This document shows positions 46,011-57,826 of a stretch of 64,000 nt of DNA, one piece after another (the first letter of the stretch is position 1; every line of letters starts with the position of its first letter). The DNA comes from Acanthosoma haemorrhoidale (taxonomy: Eukaryota; Arthropoda; Insecta; Hemiptera; Acanthosomatidae). The notes beneath the pieces are model-generated. The model searched no databases and was not told the DNA's origin. It saw only the letters and a program-made list of their open reading frames with translations. Both the position numbers and the translations under genes were made by a program. The stretch spans positions 97,609,189 to 97,673,188 of the forward strand of contig OV884009.1 of the NCBI GenBank assembly GCA_930367205.1, read 5' to 3'.

Positions 46011-47557
46011 CACTGACAGGCAAAAAATTCGACCCACCTGATTTTTTCATGTTTTCATCTCAAAATATTTCTGCTTTGGATTGGTCATTTTTTTTTATTA
46101 ATAAATATGTATTTTTTTTTTTTTCAATTAGAAATGTCAATATAGAAGATATTAACCCATAATCCTTAATTTAATTAAAGGATTGTCGTTCCCAATGTTT
46201 ACCTTCCATGGAATTAAAAATGTTTATTCAGTGTCATTTGCGTTCTGGTGCCGAAAATTTCTTAGTTTTCGGCTTCGATATTTTAATTTTCTCAATTTTA
46301 AGTTTAAAAACTCTTCGTGCTGAGGATGTTGCACGTGGTGTGGCACTTATTTATGATGGACGTTCCATAAGCTATGCAGCTAATGCCATTGGAGTTCCCT
46401 ATGAAACTCTACGAGACGCCGTCAGGCGTTTTCGAGAAACTAGGTCTTACCATAGAAGTGCCGGTTCTGGGTGGCCTAGGGCAACAGAACCACAGGATGA
46501 CCGGTTTCTTACTTTAAGAATTTTACGAAACCGGCACCTTACCGTTGTTCAAGCGATTCATCAGCTCCAAGAAGTTCGAGGTGTACAAATTTCTGAACGT
46601 ACTGCTCGGAGAAAATTAAATGAGTATGGACTAATGGCTTTTCGCCCAGTAAGAGGACTAGAATTGACCAGAACTCACAGAGTTACACGGCTGGCTTTTG
46701 CTCGAGAACACAGTCATTGGACTATGGAAGAATGGTGTGCTGTACTTTTTACAGATGAATCTAGATTTGCTCTACGATCTCCAGACGGGCGTGAAAGGGT
46801 GTGGAGAAGAAGAAATGAAAGATATGCAGCCTGTAATTGCACCCAGAGCCAACCTTTTCAACGTGGTTCCTTAATGATTTCAATGCAGTGCCGCACAGAA
46901 TTGGTTCTGTCTTAGTTCAAAGAGGGTCTTTGACAGCCACTCGCTATGTAGATGAGATTTTGGAACCTCATGTGTTGCCTATCCTCATCGAAATCGGCGA
47001 TCATTCATTTCTAATGCACGTCCACATGTCGTTCGCATAGTACAGACGTTCCTTCATCAGCACAACATTGAGGTCTTAGCCTGGCCAGCACGTTCTCCAG
47101 ATTTGAACCCTGTCGAGCATTTATGGGATAACCTCGAAAGACGAATAAGAGCGCAATCAGCACTTCCTGATACACTGCAGGACCTTGAAAAGGCTCTTCG
47201 GGGAGAATGGGCTAACCTCCAGCAAAGGGACATTTCCCGACTGGTGGAAAGTATGCCGAAGCGTCTTCAAGAAGTAATAAAGGCAAGAGGAGGAAATACG
47301 CGCTAGTAAATGATCCTGTCATTAATTTGTTTTAGGATAAAAATGGTTAATTTTCAATTTTTTTTTCATGCTTCTTAGCAGCTCACATTTTGATTTTAAA
47401 TTTTTAAACAAAGACTCATTTAATAAACGTTAAAAACCTTATTAAAGGTAAAAAAGATTTTATAAATTCAATGAATAATAAGTATTATATACAATTACCA
47501 TGTATTATATACAAATACAATTTTTTTACAAGTGGGTGGAGTTTTTTCCTGTCAGTG
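46011..47557 (+). mobile_element. Tc1-family element, copy 2, both ends present
   Basis: The left end CACTGACAGGCAAAAAATTC and the right end, whose reverse complement is CACTGACAGGAAAAAACTCC, are inverted repeats of about 30 nt with few mismatches. TA lies outside each end (46009-46010 and 47558-47559). The length of 1547 nt is normal for a Tc1-type element. It is closely similar to the copy at 25619-27087. Confidence 0.95.
46208..47306 (+). pseudogene. Tc1-family transposase pseudogene, copy 2
   Basis: The first frame is open for 235 codons: helix-turn-helix region (EDVARGVALIYDG, AANAIGVPYETLRDAVRRF), GVQISERTARRKLNEYG, then catalytic LFTDESRFALRSPDG with the first Asp intact. A frameshift at about 46910 moves it to a frame with RGSLTATRYVDEILEP. 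The second Asp motif is lost by a 10-nt deletion relative to copy 1 (compare LMHVHMS here with MHNNARPHV there). The last part is normal: SPDLNPVEHLWDNLERRIRA with the catalytic Glu intact, ending at 47306. So two of the three D-D-34-E residues survive, and the protein cannot be made whole. The start ATG at 46208 is shared with copy 1. Confidence 0.92.
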
Positions 47558-48624
47558 TATAAAGAATAATACAATAATAATTTAGAGCCAAACAGAAAAA
47601 TATAGGCAAGTTAAGGACACGAATAATAATTTTTTTATTGCCTGTTAATTATAAATAACAATGGAAACAACAGCACAACACAAATTCCGCATTTAAAAAT
47701 ATACTATTCATCTCATAACAGGCAGAGAAAAAGTTTCCTAGGTGTAAATACTTGATATAACTTGGTGATATAACGGCTATCAATTGAGAATAACTGAATA
47801 CTTATTGCTTATTCATCCATCAGCGGGCTTTGATATCGAAAAGTATACTCCGATAAGCTATGGTGGCAATATTTGGGTGTGATGGCCTTGACCCTTTTGC
47901 CGACAGACAGGCTCACCTGGCCGGCAGCTGGCTAAGACAGTCTGTTCGGTCCATATCGACCCAGCCCTTCCTTCCCACTTAGTCACTACCCTCTGGCCAC
48001 CTTACCCTTCAATCACTCCCATCACCACCCTACCTTTATACGACTAAAAGTTACTTACGGCTTAACAAAATTCCAACTCAACTTAAAATGGCAACAAAAT
48101 TCCAACTAAACTGTGCAAAATCTATGCTTTTATTACGTGAAAACTGTTTAAATTGATACCCCCACTCAGTGTGGCAAGGAAATATTTATATTTTAATTAG
48201 ACGGTAATTAGGTAATAATTTACCCTGCATTATTTTGCATAAGGATGCTTTTATTTGTAGCGTTGGCTATTAAACAATACTACCAAGGAAAATATCATGG
48301 AGAATGGGCACAATTGCGAATACACTTTTTATGGGAGTCATAATGACGTTAAGTCATCTTTATATAAATTGCGATCTCCGTGTCTACAACTTGAGCAGGA
48401 GATTAACAAAGTAAAGGACAGACGGAAAGACATACGAGTGAAAACATAAGGCTTTCCAGTTTTCAAAAACATTGTCGAAACCCTAAAAAAAGAAATCGTA
48501 ATATTTCCATGGATCACTAGCTTGATCGATATTTGAACTTTTTTTTATGCAACATATTATTTTGTAAAGTGAATTTGTGACAGAACAAAAAGGATTATGA
48601 AATAAATCATATTTTTTTAATATA
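47558..48624. other. otp intron 2, unannotated
   Basis: A GC-richer patch at 47820-48030 has no recognised motif. The rest is AT-rich. Confidence 0.5.
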
Positions 48625-49355
48625 GAGGGTCTTTCATTAAGCGCTTTCTACCTTTAAATGTAAATAAAACAAAGTGGATGTGGGATATCATCAAAAATTT
48701 TTATTTGTTTGAAAGGCCTATTGATGCCATTATGTATGGAATATAGCATCGTACAAATGTCCGCCGTGGCTTCGCTGGGTGGCGCGCATCCGAAATGTCA
48801 CATTTTTTATGAGCCTGGCGCAGAAATCAGGCTGAATTTGACTGATAGCATGGGTTATGTTGGCTTTGAGGAGCGCTGTGATTTGTGGCTTATTCGCATG
48901 GACCTGCGACTTAAGAAAACCCCACAAGAAAAAGTCTGAGGGGTTCAAATCGCACGATCTCGGTGGCCAGTTCACATCACCTCCACGTGAGATGACCACA
49001 CGTCGTTATCTGTGGTCGTTTACCTTGCATACATCCCGTTAAGCTCCTGGGTCAGTTGAATTTTGTACCGGCGCAAGCCCAAGTCACGACGCAAAATTCG
49101 CCAAGTTGTGGTCTGCGAAAGACCAAGTTCTTGTGAGCGACGCGAAATCGACTGCCTTGGATTCTCCTGCACACTCTCACGGACAGTGGCGATGTTTTCG
49201 GCAGATCTTGCGTTTCGTGGACGTACGGGTGTTAGTTGATTGTTTACTGAACCAGTGGACTCAAATTTATCCACCACACTGCGAATAGTCCTCTCGGTAG
49301 GACGGTTATGGCGAACGTTGCGATTCGTTGCCCGAACAGAGCACCCATATTGATA
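48625..49355 (-). pseudogene. Tc1/mariner-superfamily transposase, centre deleted
   Basis: On the minus strand the N-terminal DNA-binding part reads TERTIRSVVDKFESTGSV, NARSAENIATVRESVQENPR, LGLSQTTTWRILRRDLGLRR and IQLTQEL. It jumps directly to the end of the catalytic domain (VNWPPRSCDLNPSDFFLWGF, then ANKPQITALLKANI) and a C-terminus ending near 48730. The middle of the domain, with the first two acidic residues, is absent. Upstream similarity stops abruptly at about 49355. A candidate left terminus AGAGGGTCTTTCATTAAGCG begins at 48625; its partner at the other end was not found. Confidence 0.8.
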
Positions 49356-50329
49356 TAAACAAAATTAAGGACTCATAAAGTGAAGAAACAATATCGAAAA
49401 AAGGTCCTATGAGGTCTTATAGAGTCCCGAGTATTCCAGTAAGTTACTCAATTACTTTTTTAATTATTGTGAAACAGGAGGGCATTTTCATAAAAACTCC
49501 TTCAATTTATTTCCTAAACCATCCGAGCCACTGCAAATGACCTTTTAAAAAATGCTATTGCTTAACCGTTTTGAACGTTAGAAAAAATTAGAAATCTTAT
49601 GACCACATTTTTCTCATCTAAAATTTATAATATCAAAAATTTGTGAAAACATATCGACTTTCCTTACTTTAACTTAAGTTTGTTTTTCATATATTCCGTT
49701 ATTGTATTTTGGCTTACAACTAATCACTATATTTCGAGGTGTCGTGGAATAAATTTTACGTGGATTGAGAACGTTTTACCGGCTCTATCACAGAACACAA
49801 ATGCTTACTTACACAAATACAGACGATTGCTTCATGTATGTTTCAAAGTAGAGCCTCTCCCTTCGGACTTGCCAGTACTACAGGTTTTACATTTATGAGT
49901 CAGCTCATTGTTGAATGTCTAGTTTAAAATTTTATATTCTGCATATATCCGCTGAGAGCGGAATAATTATAATTTTTTTCTGTAATATATGGAACATTAT
50001 TTAAAAAAACAAGTCTGAACTCTGAAATGCGTAATACAAGGTTTTTATAACACAGGCCAACAGGTGTTTTGGTACCGGAGTATTTGCAGCTGACTTGATA
50101 TGAAATCTATGCCCGGAATTCAAAAATGTTTTTGGTCTAGGAGCTCAAATATCATAGATTTAACATTTTAATGAAATATACCTTACAATATTTTAAGTTA
50201 AATCTACGGATCAAATAAAAAACTAAAACGGAATTTTCGTTATTACATTATACAAATATTATTGTATACAAAGATAGAGGAAAAAGTCATTGATGAAACG
50301 AGCTAGTCACTGAACACTTCTGAAGCTTC
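49356..50329. other. otp intron 2, unannotated
   Basis: AT-rich, nothing recognised. Confidence 0.5.
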
Positions 50330-50945
50330 TTTGCCGTGACATTCTTGAATGCATTTTGGAACAGCCCCTTTTCAAACTCCTGCAGTAATCTGCCATTATG
50401 TGCGTATCCCATCTTCCTTGGTAGCGGGCCTCCATGGTTTCGCCTTGTACCTCCTCGTGTCTCCTACATTTTCAAGAAGTGGCCGTGAAAAAGTGGACGT
50501 TAATACTCATGTTACACACAAGAGATTTGAATCTGTTAAACATCTCGTTTACCAGTTCAACATTCTCAGCTTAGTGTTTGTGCAATAAATTACGGACCAC
50601 TGCAACAAATGAAGTCCAGCAGGCTTTTCGCTCAGCCTCATTCATTGAATTTAGAAAGACCATTGAACTGAATGAGTTGTTTTATTTGTGGGCCGTCAAA
50701 TATTCCTAGTTTAATTTTTGCCGTACTCAACTGAGGCATTTCCCCCTATGTATGCAAACCATGATCCGTTCTTATCAAGAGTCTTTACAATCTGCTTCAT
50801 ATATGCAGTGGAGGATGATTTTCTCTCGTTCCCTACGTCCATGTCTTGTCTCTTTGGCCGCTCTTTTCCAACCCAGTGGTGTGCAATCAACGAACTAATT
50901 TTCACCGATTGGGAGGCTGAACTGGATGACGATCAATGTTAATAA
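50330..50945 (-). pseudogene. Remnant of a transposon-associated multicopy protein family
   Basis: On the minus strand: YMKQIVKTLDKNGSWFAYIG, then GIFDGPQIKQLIQF, then in other frames SFVAVVRNLLHKH, ENVELVNEMFNRFKSLVCNM and finally MEARYQGRWDTHIMADYCRS. These blocks and their order match the C-terminal half of a large uncharacterised family found in many copies in arthropods and other animals, usually with MKQFVKAL, GIFxGPQIR and ERRYQGRW-ADYCW motifs. Its role is not known to me; copy number suggests a mobile origin. Frameshifts and stops show a dead copy. The N-terminal half is not recognisable. Confidence 0.65.
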
Positions 50946-51961
50946 GAGCGAAGTGGTTCAACTTGGCAGATAACCATGTTCAAACATGTGTATGAAGTAT
51001 GTACCTCATGTTCACTTTATGGTAGAGTAATAACAGGAATGGAATACTTGACTTGGAACAGAGATGGCTGCTGGCTACGTTGGGAGAAAGCGTTCCTACG
51101 CTGAAAGTCGTGAAGGGTGATGAAAACGAAGAAGAACATCAATTAGCTCACAAAGCTGGGTAAATAATGGTGCTAAAGGGAACAGCCAAAATATAAACGC
51201 TTTAAATTCCCATGATCAGTTATGATCAGCCTGCAGTAACTATATTTATTTGTATACCATATTACTTATTTTTGGCAAATAGCACAAAAACTCACAAGAT
51301 AGGAAAATAGATTTTGAAAGAAAACTTTGTGGTGAATGAGAACAGTACAAGTCTTGGGCTATTGAAAATATATTTATCTTCATTGCACCCCAACTAAAAA
51401 AGCGAACATATGTGTTAGGTATTTTATAATTGTTTAAGAAAAAATAATTTGTTCATTTGTAATTTATTTCATTCAATCATGGGGGTTGATAAGTGTGCCA
51501 CGAACGTTTTCCCTATATTTTCGTGGAACTGGGAGCCTGCTTGCTGCTCTTAGCATAGCAAGTCCCAAACAGGTCGTGGTCGAATCATATGCGTATTTGC
51601 TGTTTCCCTTGTGCTCAAGTACAGTTTACGGTTATTTGTGTACACCCTGTGACCATTGTGTCCTACGAATCAGACCAAGTGAGGAACTCGTCATTGCGGA
51701 GAACGTTAAGTAACGATTCCTTTTTAATCCCTAATTATCCTCATACCTTTTTCCTGTCTGTTATAACACCTATTACACATTTATGCAGGTTGCAGTTTTA
51801 AAAGGTAAGAAACCACATTTTCCCCCCTTTTGATCGCACATAGCCCGTTCGAGCTCCGTGCCCACCAGATCTTACAATTAATTGTAATATAAGTTTTCTG
51901 ATTCGTCGACTATTTAGCTCCCTTACCTTATGCTTTCATTCACTATTCAATGAAACTGATA
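50946..51961. other. otp intron 2, unannotated
   Basis: No gene recognised. Frames at 51486-51713 and 51589-51801 overlap and have no motif. Confidence 0.5.
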
Positions 51962-52828
51962 AGGGTATCCCAGAATTAACGCAAGATTTGAATTTGCCGC
52001 CATTTGTGCAGTAAAGTGCTGGCAACCCTAAAAAAAAAACAATTTGACAGCTGACAGTTTAGGGTTAGTAAAAATGGAGCGTTACACGATAGAAAAACGT
52101 GTCTTTATTGTTGAAAATTATCTCAAAAATAATGAAAGTTTGGTGGCCGCAGTTCGAAAATTTCATACAAAATATGGTCGGAATAGTGTTTTGACTTCAT
52201 CAACTGCGAAGAGATTAATTGAAAAATCTAGAGAGACTGGATCAGTTGGAGACACTAAACACACTGGTCGTCCAAAAACAAGCCGTTCAAATGTCAATAT
52301 CGAAGCAGTGCGTGAGAGTGTTGTTGAAAATCCATAACACAGTTCTTTGTGCCGAAATTGAATGATATTGATGTGGCCAATATGTGGTTTCAACAAGATG
52401 ATGCCACATGCCATACAGCCCATGAAACAATTCAAATAATACATGAGACATTTCGGTCGTGTACTCTCTCGTTTCGGCTCCTAGAATCAGAATATGCCCC
52501 CTACATCGTTTGATTTAACACCTTAAGATTTCTTTTTATGGGGTTATTTGAAGTCAAAGGTGTATGTCAACAAGCCCACATCCACCCGTGCATTAAAAGA
52601 GAAAATTCAACGCTGCATCAACAAAATTCAACCACATTTATGCCAAATGGTCATGGAAAATTTCGACAAAAGAGTGAGTGCGTATGTGCCAGCAAAGTCG
52701 TGGAGGCCATTTGCCCATAAATAACCCTGTCCTATTTACTTTATAATTTAATAAAAAAAATAACAACAAAAATACTAAAACTGTCTTTTCTATTTAAATC
52801 AAATCTTGTGTTAATTCTAGGACACCCT
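51962..52828 (+). mobile_element. Mariner-superfamily element, internally deleted, with inverted ends
   Basis: The left AGGGTATCCCAGAATTAACG matches the reverse complement of the right end, AGGGTGTCCTAGAATTAACA. About 30 nt are shared with four mismatches. The length of about 870 nt is short for an autonomous copy. Confidence 0.85.
52074..52724 (+). pseudogene. Mariner-superfamily transposase, centre deleted
   Basis: The N-terminus MERYTIEKRVFIVENYLKNN with KRLIEKSRETGSVGDT, GRPKTSRSNVNIEAVRESVV and ENP is intact, then meets a stop. It is followed in a second frame by MWFQQDDATCHTAHETIQII (second catalytic Asp), then SFDLTP, a stop, DFFLWGYLKSKVYVNKP (third acidic position) and a C-terminus ending SWRPFAHK. 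The region with the first Asp is missing. It is a relative of the copy at 48625-49355, sharing the VRESV-ENP and DFFLWG blocks, but clearly not identical. Confidence 0.85.
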
Positions 52829-53697
52829 TTAAATTGCTATAGAAAGAATTCTAATTTAACTTTGAACAAATAAATTTAGCTAATTATTATTTTTTAGTCA
52901 CTGTACACCGGTGAATGTCATGCATTTTTAAATTCTATTACAAAAGCAAGTTTGTTATCAACCTTTTTGAGCCTATCATGGCTACAGATTTTATGAAAAA
53001 TTGTACGTAAATGCTTTTGTCATTTGCACACCAAAAAAACGTGAAATGAATAATAATTGGTGGTTATGATACAGGGATCTCAAATGTCACAAACAATATT
53101 GATCGTTTGATTGTTTGAATCCGATGAGATGCATTGACGTAGACAGTGAGGGCCTGCCGAAAGCCGACAGACAAGAGGTACGGGAAAGGGAGAAGGTGAG
53201 AGAGCGTTATCAATTGAAGGGACCATATACTGAAGTGTAAAGTAAGTTTTACCTCCTCGAGTGAGGGAGCCACAGGAGCAGGGGGCACGATTGGGTAATA
53301 AAAGTTGTTTTTCCTCTGTGGTGGGTGGGCCTTTTATTGTAGGCCGCTTTATAGCCCGGCTCACCTGTGAGCGTTTCATTCAATCTCCCTCGGCTCTAAC
53401 TAGAGCGGATTCTTACACACACCCCCACCCCAAGTCACTTCTCTACTATCTCCGATCAACAGGCAATAATGGATTTTTTTGATTTTATTAGAATTTTTTA
53501 ACTTTCTCTCATGTCCCAGATCATTAGGTAATTATGATTAGGAGTCATGATTTATCCCAAAGTTTGATAACTCATTAAATGTGGTCAAAGTGCTTCTGAG
53601 CTGCAAATTGTGACCGTTCACAAATTAAAGAAACGAGAATGTTTATGATGTACGTCACGTGCATAATAAGTTATCAGGGGTGTCGTGAAAATTCATA
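52829..53697. other. otp intron 2, with one GC-richer patch
   Basis: 53130-53460 is GC-richer than its surroundings and includes CTTTTATTG, GCTTTATAGCC and CACCTGTG words. No coding motif is seen. It could be a conserved non-coding element; this is not tested. Confidence 0.3.
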
Positions 53698-54212
53698 ATA
53701 TTGGATCATTTTCACGGGTGCTAATGTAGAACAGACATAACAATTGGATCATTTTCACGGGTGCTATCATATAACAGACATCACAATTGGATCATTTTCA
53801 TGGGTGCTATTTTATATTTGACATAACCATTGGATCATTTTCACGGGTGCTATTGTAGAACATACATAACAATTGAATCATTTTCACGGTTGCTATTGTA
53901 GAACAGACATAACAATTGAATCATTTTACGGGTGCTATTGTAGAACAGAAATAAGAATTTGATCATTTTCACGGGTGCTATTTTATATTTGACATAACCA
54001 TTGGATCATTTTCACGGGTGCTATTGTAGAATAGAAATAACAATTGGATCATTTTCACGGGTGCTATTGTAGAACAGAAATAACAATTGGATCATTTTCA
54101 CAGGTGCTATTGTAGAATAGAAATAACAATTGGATCATTTTCACGGGTGCTATCGTATAACAGACATAACCTTTGATCATTTTCATGTGTGCTAATGTAG
54201 AGCAGGCATAAA
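53698..54212. repeat. 43-bp minisatellite, 12 units
   Basis: The unit starts ATTGGATCATTTTCACGGGT and ends GACATAACA. About 12 tandem units of 42-43 nt are present. Units 3 and 7 share the variant TTTTATATTTGACATAACC, so units 3-6 and 7-10 look like a four-unit block duplication. Units 6 and 12 each lack one base. There are no spacers of variable sequence between the repeats, so it is not a CRISPR array. Confidence 0.97.
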
Positions 54213-57200
54213 AAGGACGGAAGTCGACTTCTGAAGCTATTCACTTGAATGTTAAGCCTCTATCAGTGGGCTGAGCAAAGACTACACTTCAATCACCTCA
54301 GGATTATTGTTGTCACACATTGTATTAAGCTTTTTATTATTGCTAAGTTTTAAGTGCTATAACGACACGGTTAAGATATGAGGGAGAAGCATCTGATATT
54401 GTTAAGTACATATTAAAAACTGTTACACAATTGAATGCCTCATTTAATGATGTTCGAGCCGATTTCAGTAGGTTTTTTTTTTTTTTGAAAAGGTAATTTT
54501 CAGCCACCAAGAGAGTTCATCAAACATATTTAAGTATGTTTGGTAAGTAATACTTTGTAGTTTTTTGGTACAATAATTTAATAGTGTAAAAATAATAAAT
54601 AAAAAAATAATTAAAAACGGACTGATCCTTGGGTAAACCAGTATTTTTAATTTTAATTAACTTTCTCAAGCAAATAAATTTATTTAACTGAGAATTTATA
54701 GTTAGCTGTAAATTGAGGTTGTAGAGGTATTTGTTTTTAATACTATTTTAGAAGCATTTGTTGTGGGATTGTCTTATTATCTTATTATTGTGTTTTGTTA
54801 ATTAAAGAAATGTTATTTTTGTCAAACTTATTAACGGACGACTTTTCGACTTTACAAACAAGAAAGAAAAAGGATATGTTAAAAATCGTATATGAACGGT
54901 TAGAAACAGTGATTGAAAGATTTAGATGTAAGGCAAATAACACTTAGATGAACCTGTTGATTGTAAAGTCCTGTGATAAATATAGCCTCATGTACGGTGA
55001 ATAAAGTTAATCATTATTTCATCGCCTTTAGCCAATATCCCAACAAATGCACCAAAACACAAATACACTCAGGATAATGAACATATGTCATTGTGATATT
55101 TCTGAATACTTTATTCATAGTAATTAGGGCTGACCTTTTTAGTTAACACATATCAGCTGTTAGTGATTATTACGTGAGAACAACGTTGGATTAGTGAAGA
55201 CACTTCGAGAGAAATGTTATTTGAGACATTGTGGAGGAGTAGTGTTCTCGCTGGTCCGCTATTCACCGTTTGGGCACAAGTCCGTCAGCATATCTCTTTT
55301 TCTATTTTCGGTTGGAGCAGCGCCCGTTGGTGTTTGCCCTCCAAGCCGTCGTGACTAAGCCAAAAGACGGGCAGAGCCGTAATTAAAAAGTAAATAATGC
55401 ATGTAATTTATTCAACGTCCGTGCTAGGTGTTACTTCTGTAGCCAGCTTGTGAAAAGGCAAGATGAGGCAAACAGCCGAGGGAGCCTGCACTGCTTCGGC
55501 CCACGTCTTCACTGCCCAAGTATTTGTGTTTGCCTTTCCTTTCTACCTTAGAGCCCATAGAAATAATACTACTCAACCATTACAATTTATCTGATGTAGA
55601 ACGAATCCTATCAAAATATTCCCCAATATCCAAAATTACTCTCTATCCATGTGATCCATGATAATATATTGAGGGGTATCATTACCAACATTCAACATAG
55701 GTTGCTGTAGTAAGTCCGACTTTCCGGTTCACTCAAGTTTGAGTTCTCAACATTTAGATCTTATATCAAAGACAAATTCATAGACCTTCATGCAAATAGA
55801 AATTAAATAATAATTTCTTGAGAGGCAGATAAAAAAATCGTTATTGATAAAATGTATCGATTGAAGTGGACCTTCTAAACTATATTGATTTGCTTAAGGA
55901 CATATCATACTGATTTGTCATATAATAATGGTTAGCAACACATAAATTAGACGACCCGATTTTAATCATCAATATTTTAGTTATTTTCAGACAATTTAAT
56001 TCATTTCCCCAATTTTGACGTACATTGATTGAGACATTGATAGTAAAATAACTTGAAATGAGATTGGATGGAGATTTTTAATTAATGAGTAGAAGAATTC
56101 GTGGGGGAAAGAGGTTTTTCATCAAATTTATTAATTGCCAATGTTTTAACATACCGTGTCTACTCCAAGGTCCTGGTGCAAGAAGGTAGGATGTTGACTA
56201 TTAGGTTCGAGAAAATGTTTCAAACGGTCAACATCCATTTAACACATTTAGGAATACCGATCCCGCCGCCTCTTTCCATTTACCCGCTGTAATTGTAGGG
56301 TTTCGTGATTAATTTCCTCTCCGGAGAAATGGGTTTCCTATGTTTGGTGCCCATGCTATAAAATTTGATCAGAGCCAGATGACAAGAAATAAGTGAGCAC
56401 TGCTATTGAGGTGGTATTCCAATGAAGTCCAACATTTTTCATTCCCTTTAACTTTGTACTGTATTAATCATTAATAAAATAATAAGACCAGACCACTCAG
56501 CTTGAATATAGTGATTTCTTCGTCTGTTTTGTATTGGGAGGGCTGTTTAACTTGTGCACTGAAAATTTTGATCAAATCTTAGGTAAAGTGTTTATCTCAC
56601 CATTGCTTCAGTTTGACTTCACTATTTACTTTTGATTGTTTACTAGTGTTTGGGCTACAACTGCTTTGATATATTGTTGAAGTGATCTCCAACTTTGCTT
56701 ACTCTTGCTTGCGTCTGATGGCAAGCGGTTTACACGCTACAACTTATCACACGTTTCCTGAAACATAAATCGTAACAAGTAAAACGGAGCCTGTATCGAG
56801 TCGAAATGAAATCCACGACTGGATCGAAAGTTTGATCCGAGGGGATTCAATTTGTTAATTTACTTGAATTTCGTTTTCTATTGTTTAATTATTTCATTTA
56901 TTATTAATTATTTTTCTTTTAATTAATAAAATGCCTGACTAATTCATAGAATTATTCAAGAGTTTCCCATGTTTATGGGTAATAAAAAGTAAGGATTATA
57001 TCAATAGGAATAAGAAGAACAGGGGTTAGAAGAGCTTAATTGAAAATTTAAGAGGAATGTTGCCAAGTTGCTGTAAGACGTTCGTTTGGAGAACTGACCT
57101 TTCCCACATAAGTGTCTAGTTTCCTAATGTTTGGTTGTCACCAGCTTTAATAATGAATTATGCCAAGCAGTGTCCATTCTCAAATAATTTCTCTAGTATT

Positions 57201-57336
57201 CAGGTTCGTTCGAAGCTCGCGGAGTGACCTCATTTGAGAACATTTTCCTCTTATTGAAAGCTATTCTTCTACACTATATTCATCTAGATTTTCTTTTTTG
57301 CCGACATTTTCAGGGTAATTACTTACGGTTAATTCC
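54213..57336. other. otp intron 2, unannotated
   Basis: Mostly AT-rich. A GC-richer segment at 55200-55560 encloses an AT core (TAATTAAAAAGTAAATAATG, followed by CATGTAATTTA) with homeodomain-type words; it could be regulatory. No exon was found. Confidence 0.4.
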
Positions 57337-57826
57337 TTTATTGTGCAATATTTACAATCTGCCTTTTATAAGGCAATAAGTAATTAAGATATATGCTCTC
57401 ATTCATGCAATATTTACAGTTCATCATTCACTCGCTCATTCATACAATATTTACAGACAGCCCAGAGACCCCCCAAATCCACCGCAAAGAGAAAGCGGAG
57501 TCTTGGGAAGTCCCCCACGCTCCTCCGTCAGCCGCGTCACCGGATACTAGCCAGTGGAGGCTGACCAAGAGCGCGAGAGCCACAGACGCTCAGGACATGA
57601 TTGGAGAGACTGGCCATTGCCAGGACTCCCACTGTCACGCGTTTATAGCAGGTCACGAGGCCACTGCCGTTTCAGTCTCCGAGGAGGATTATAGGGATGA
57701 GTGGCGCAGTGCATTGACTGTGCTACAGGATTAGGGTGGTTGGAAAGGCTACTGTGGAATTTCGTAAACTTGGAAGGGATGAGTTCTAGAATGTAGGGTA
57801 TATTAAGGTCGTTATGAAGGGTTTTG
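57337..57826 (-). mobile_element. 5'-truncated Jockey-type LINE
   Basis: Minus strand: starts LHNDLNIPYILELIPS, includes FHSSLSNHPNPVAQ, ends PRRLKRQWPRDLL and a stop, then the 3' untranslated region. It is almost identical to the copy at 6550-7042 and is truncated at nearly the same nucleotide, but the flanks differ. No TSD was found. Confidence 0.9.

Noticed and set aside
53698..54212. Regular 43-nt repeats looking like a CRISPR array
   Set aside because: The whole unit repeats without unique spacers and the DNA is clearly arthropod, so it is a minisatellite.
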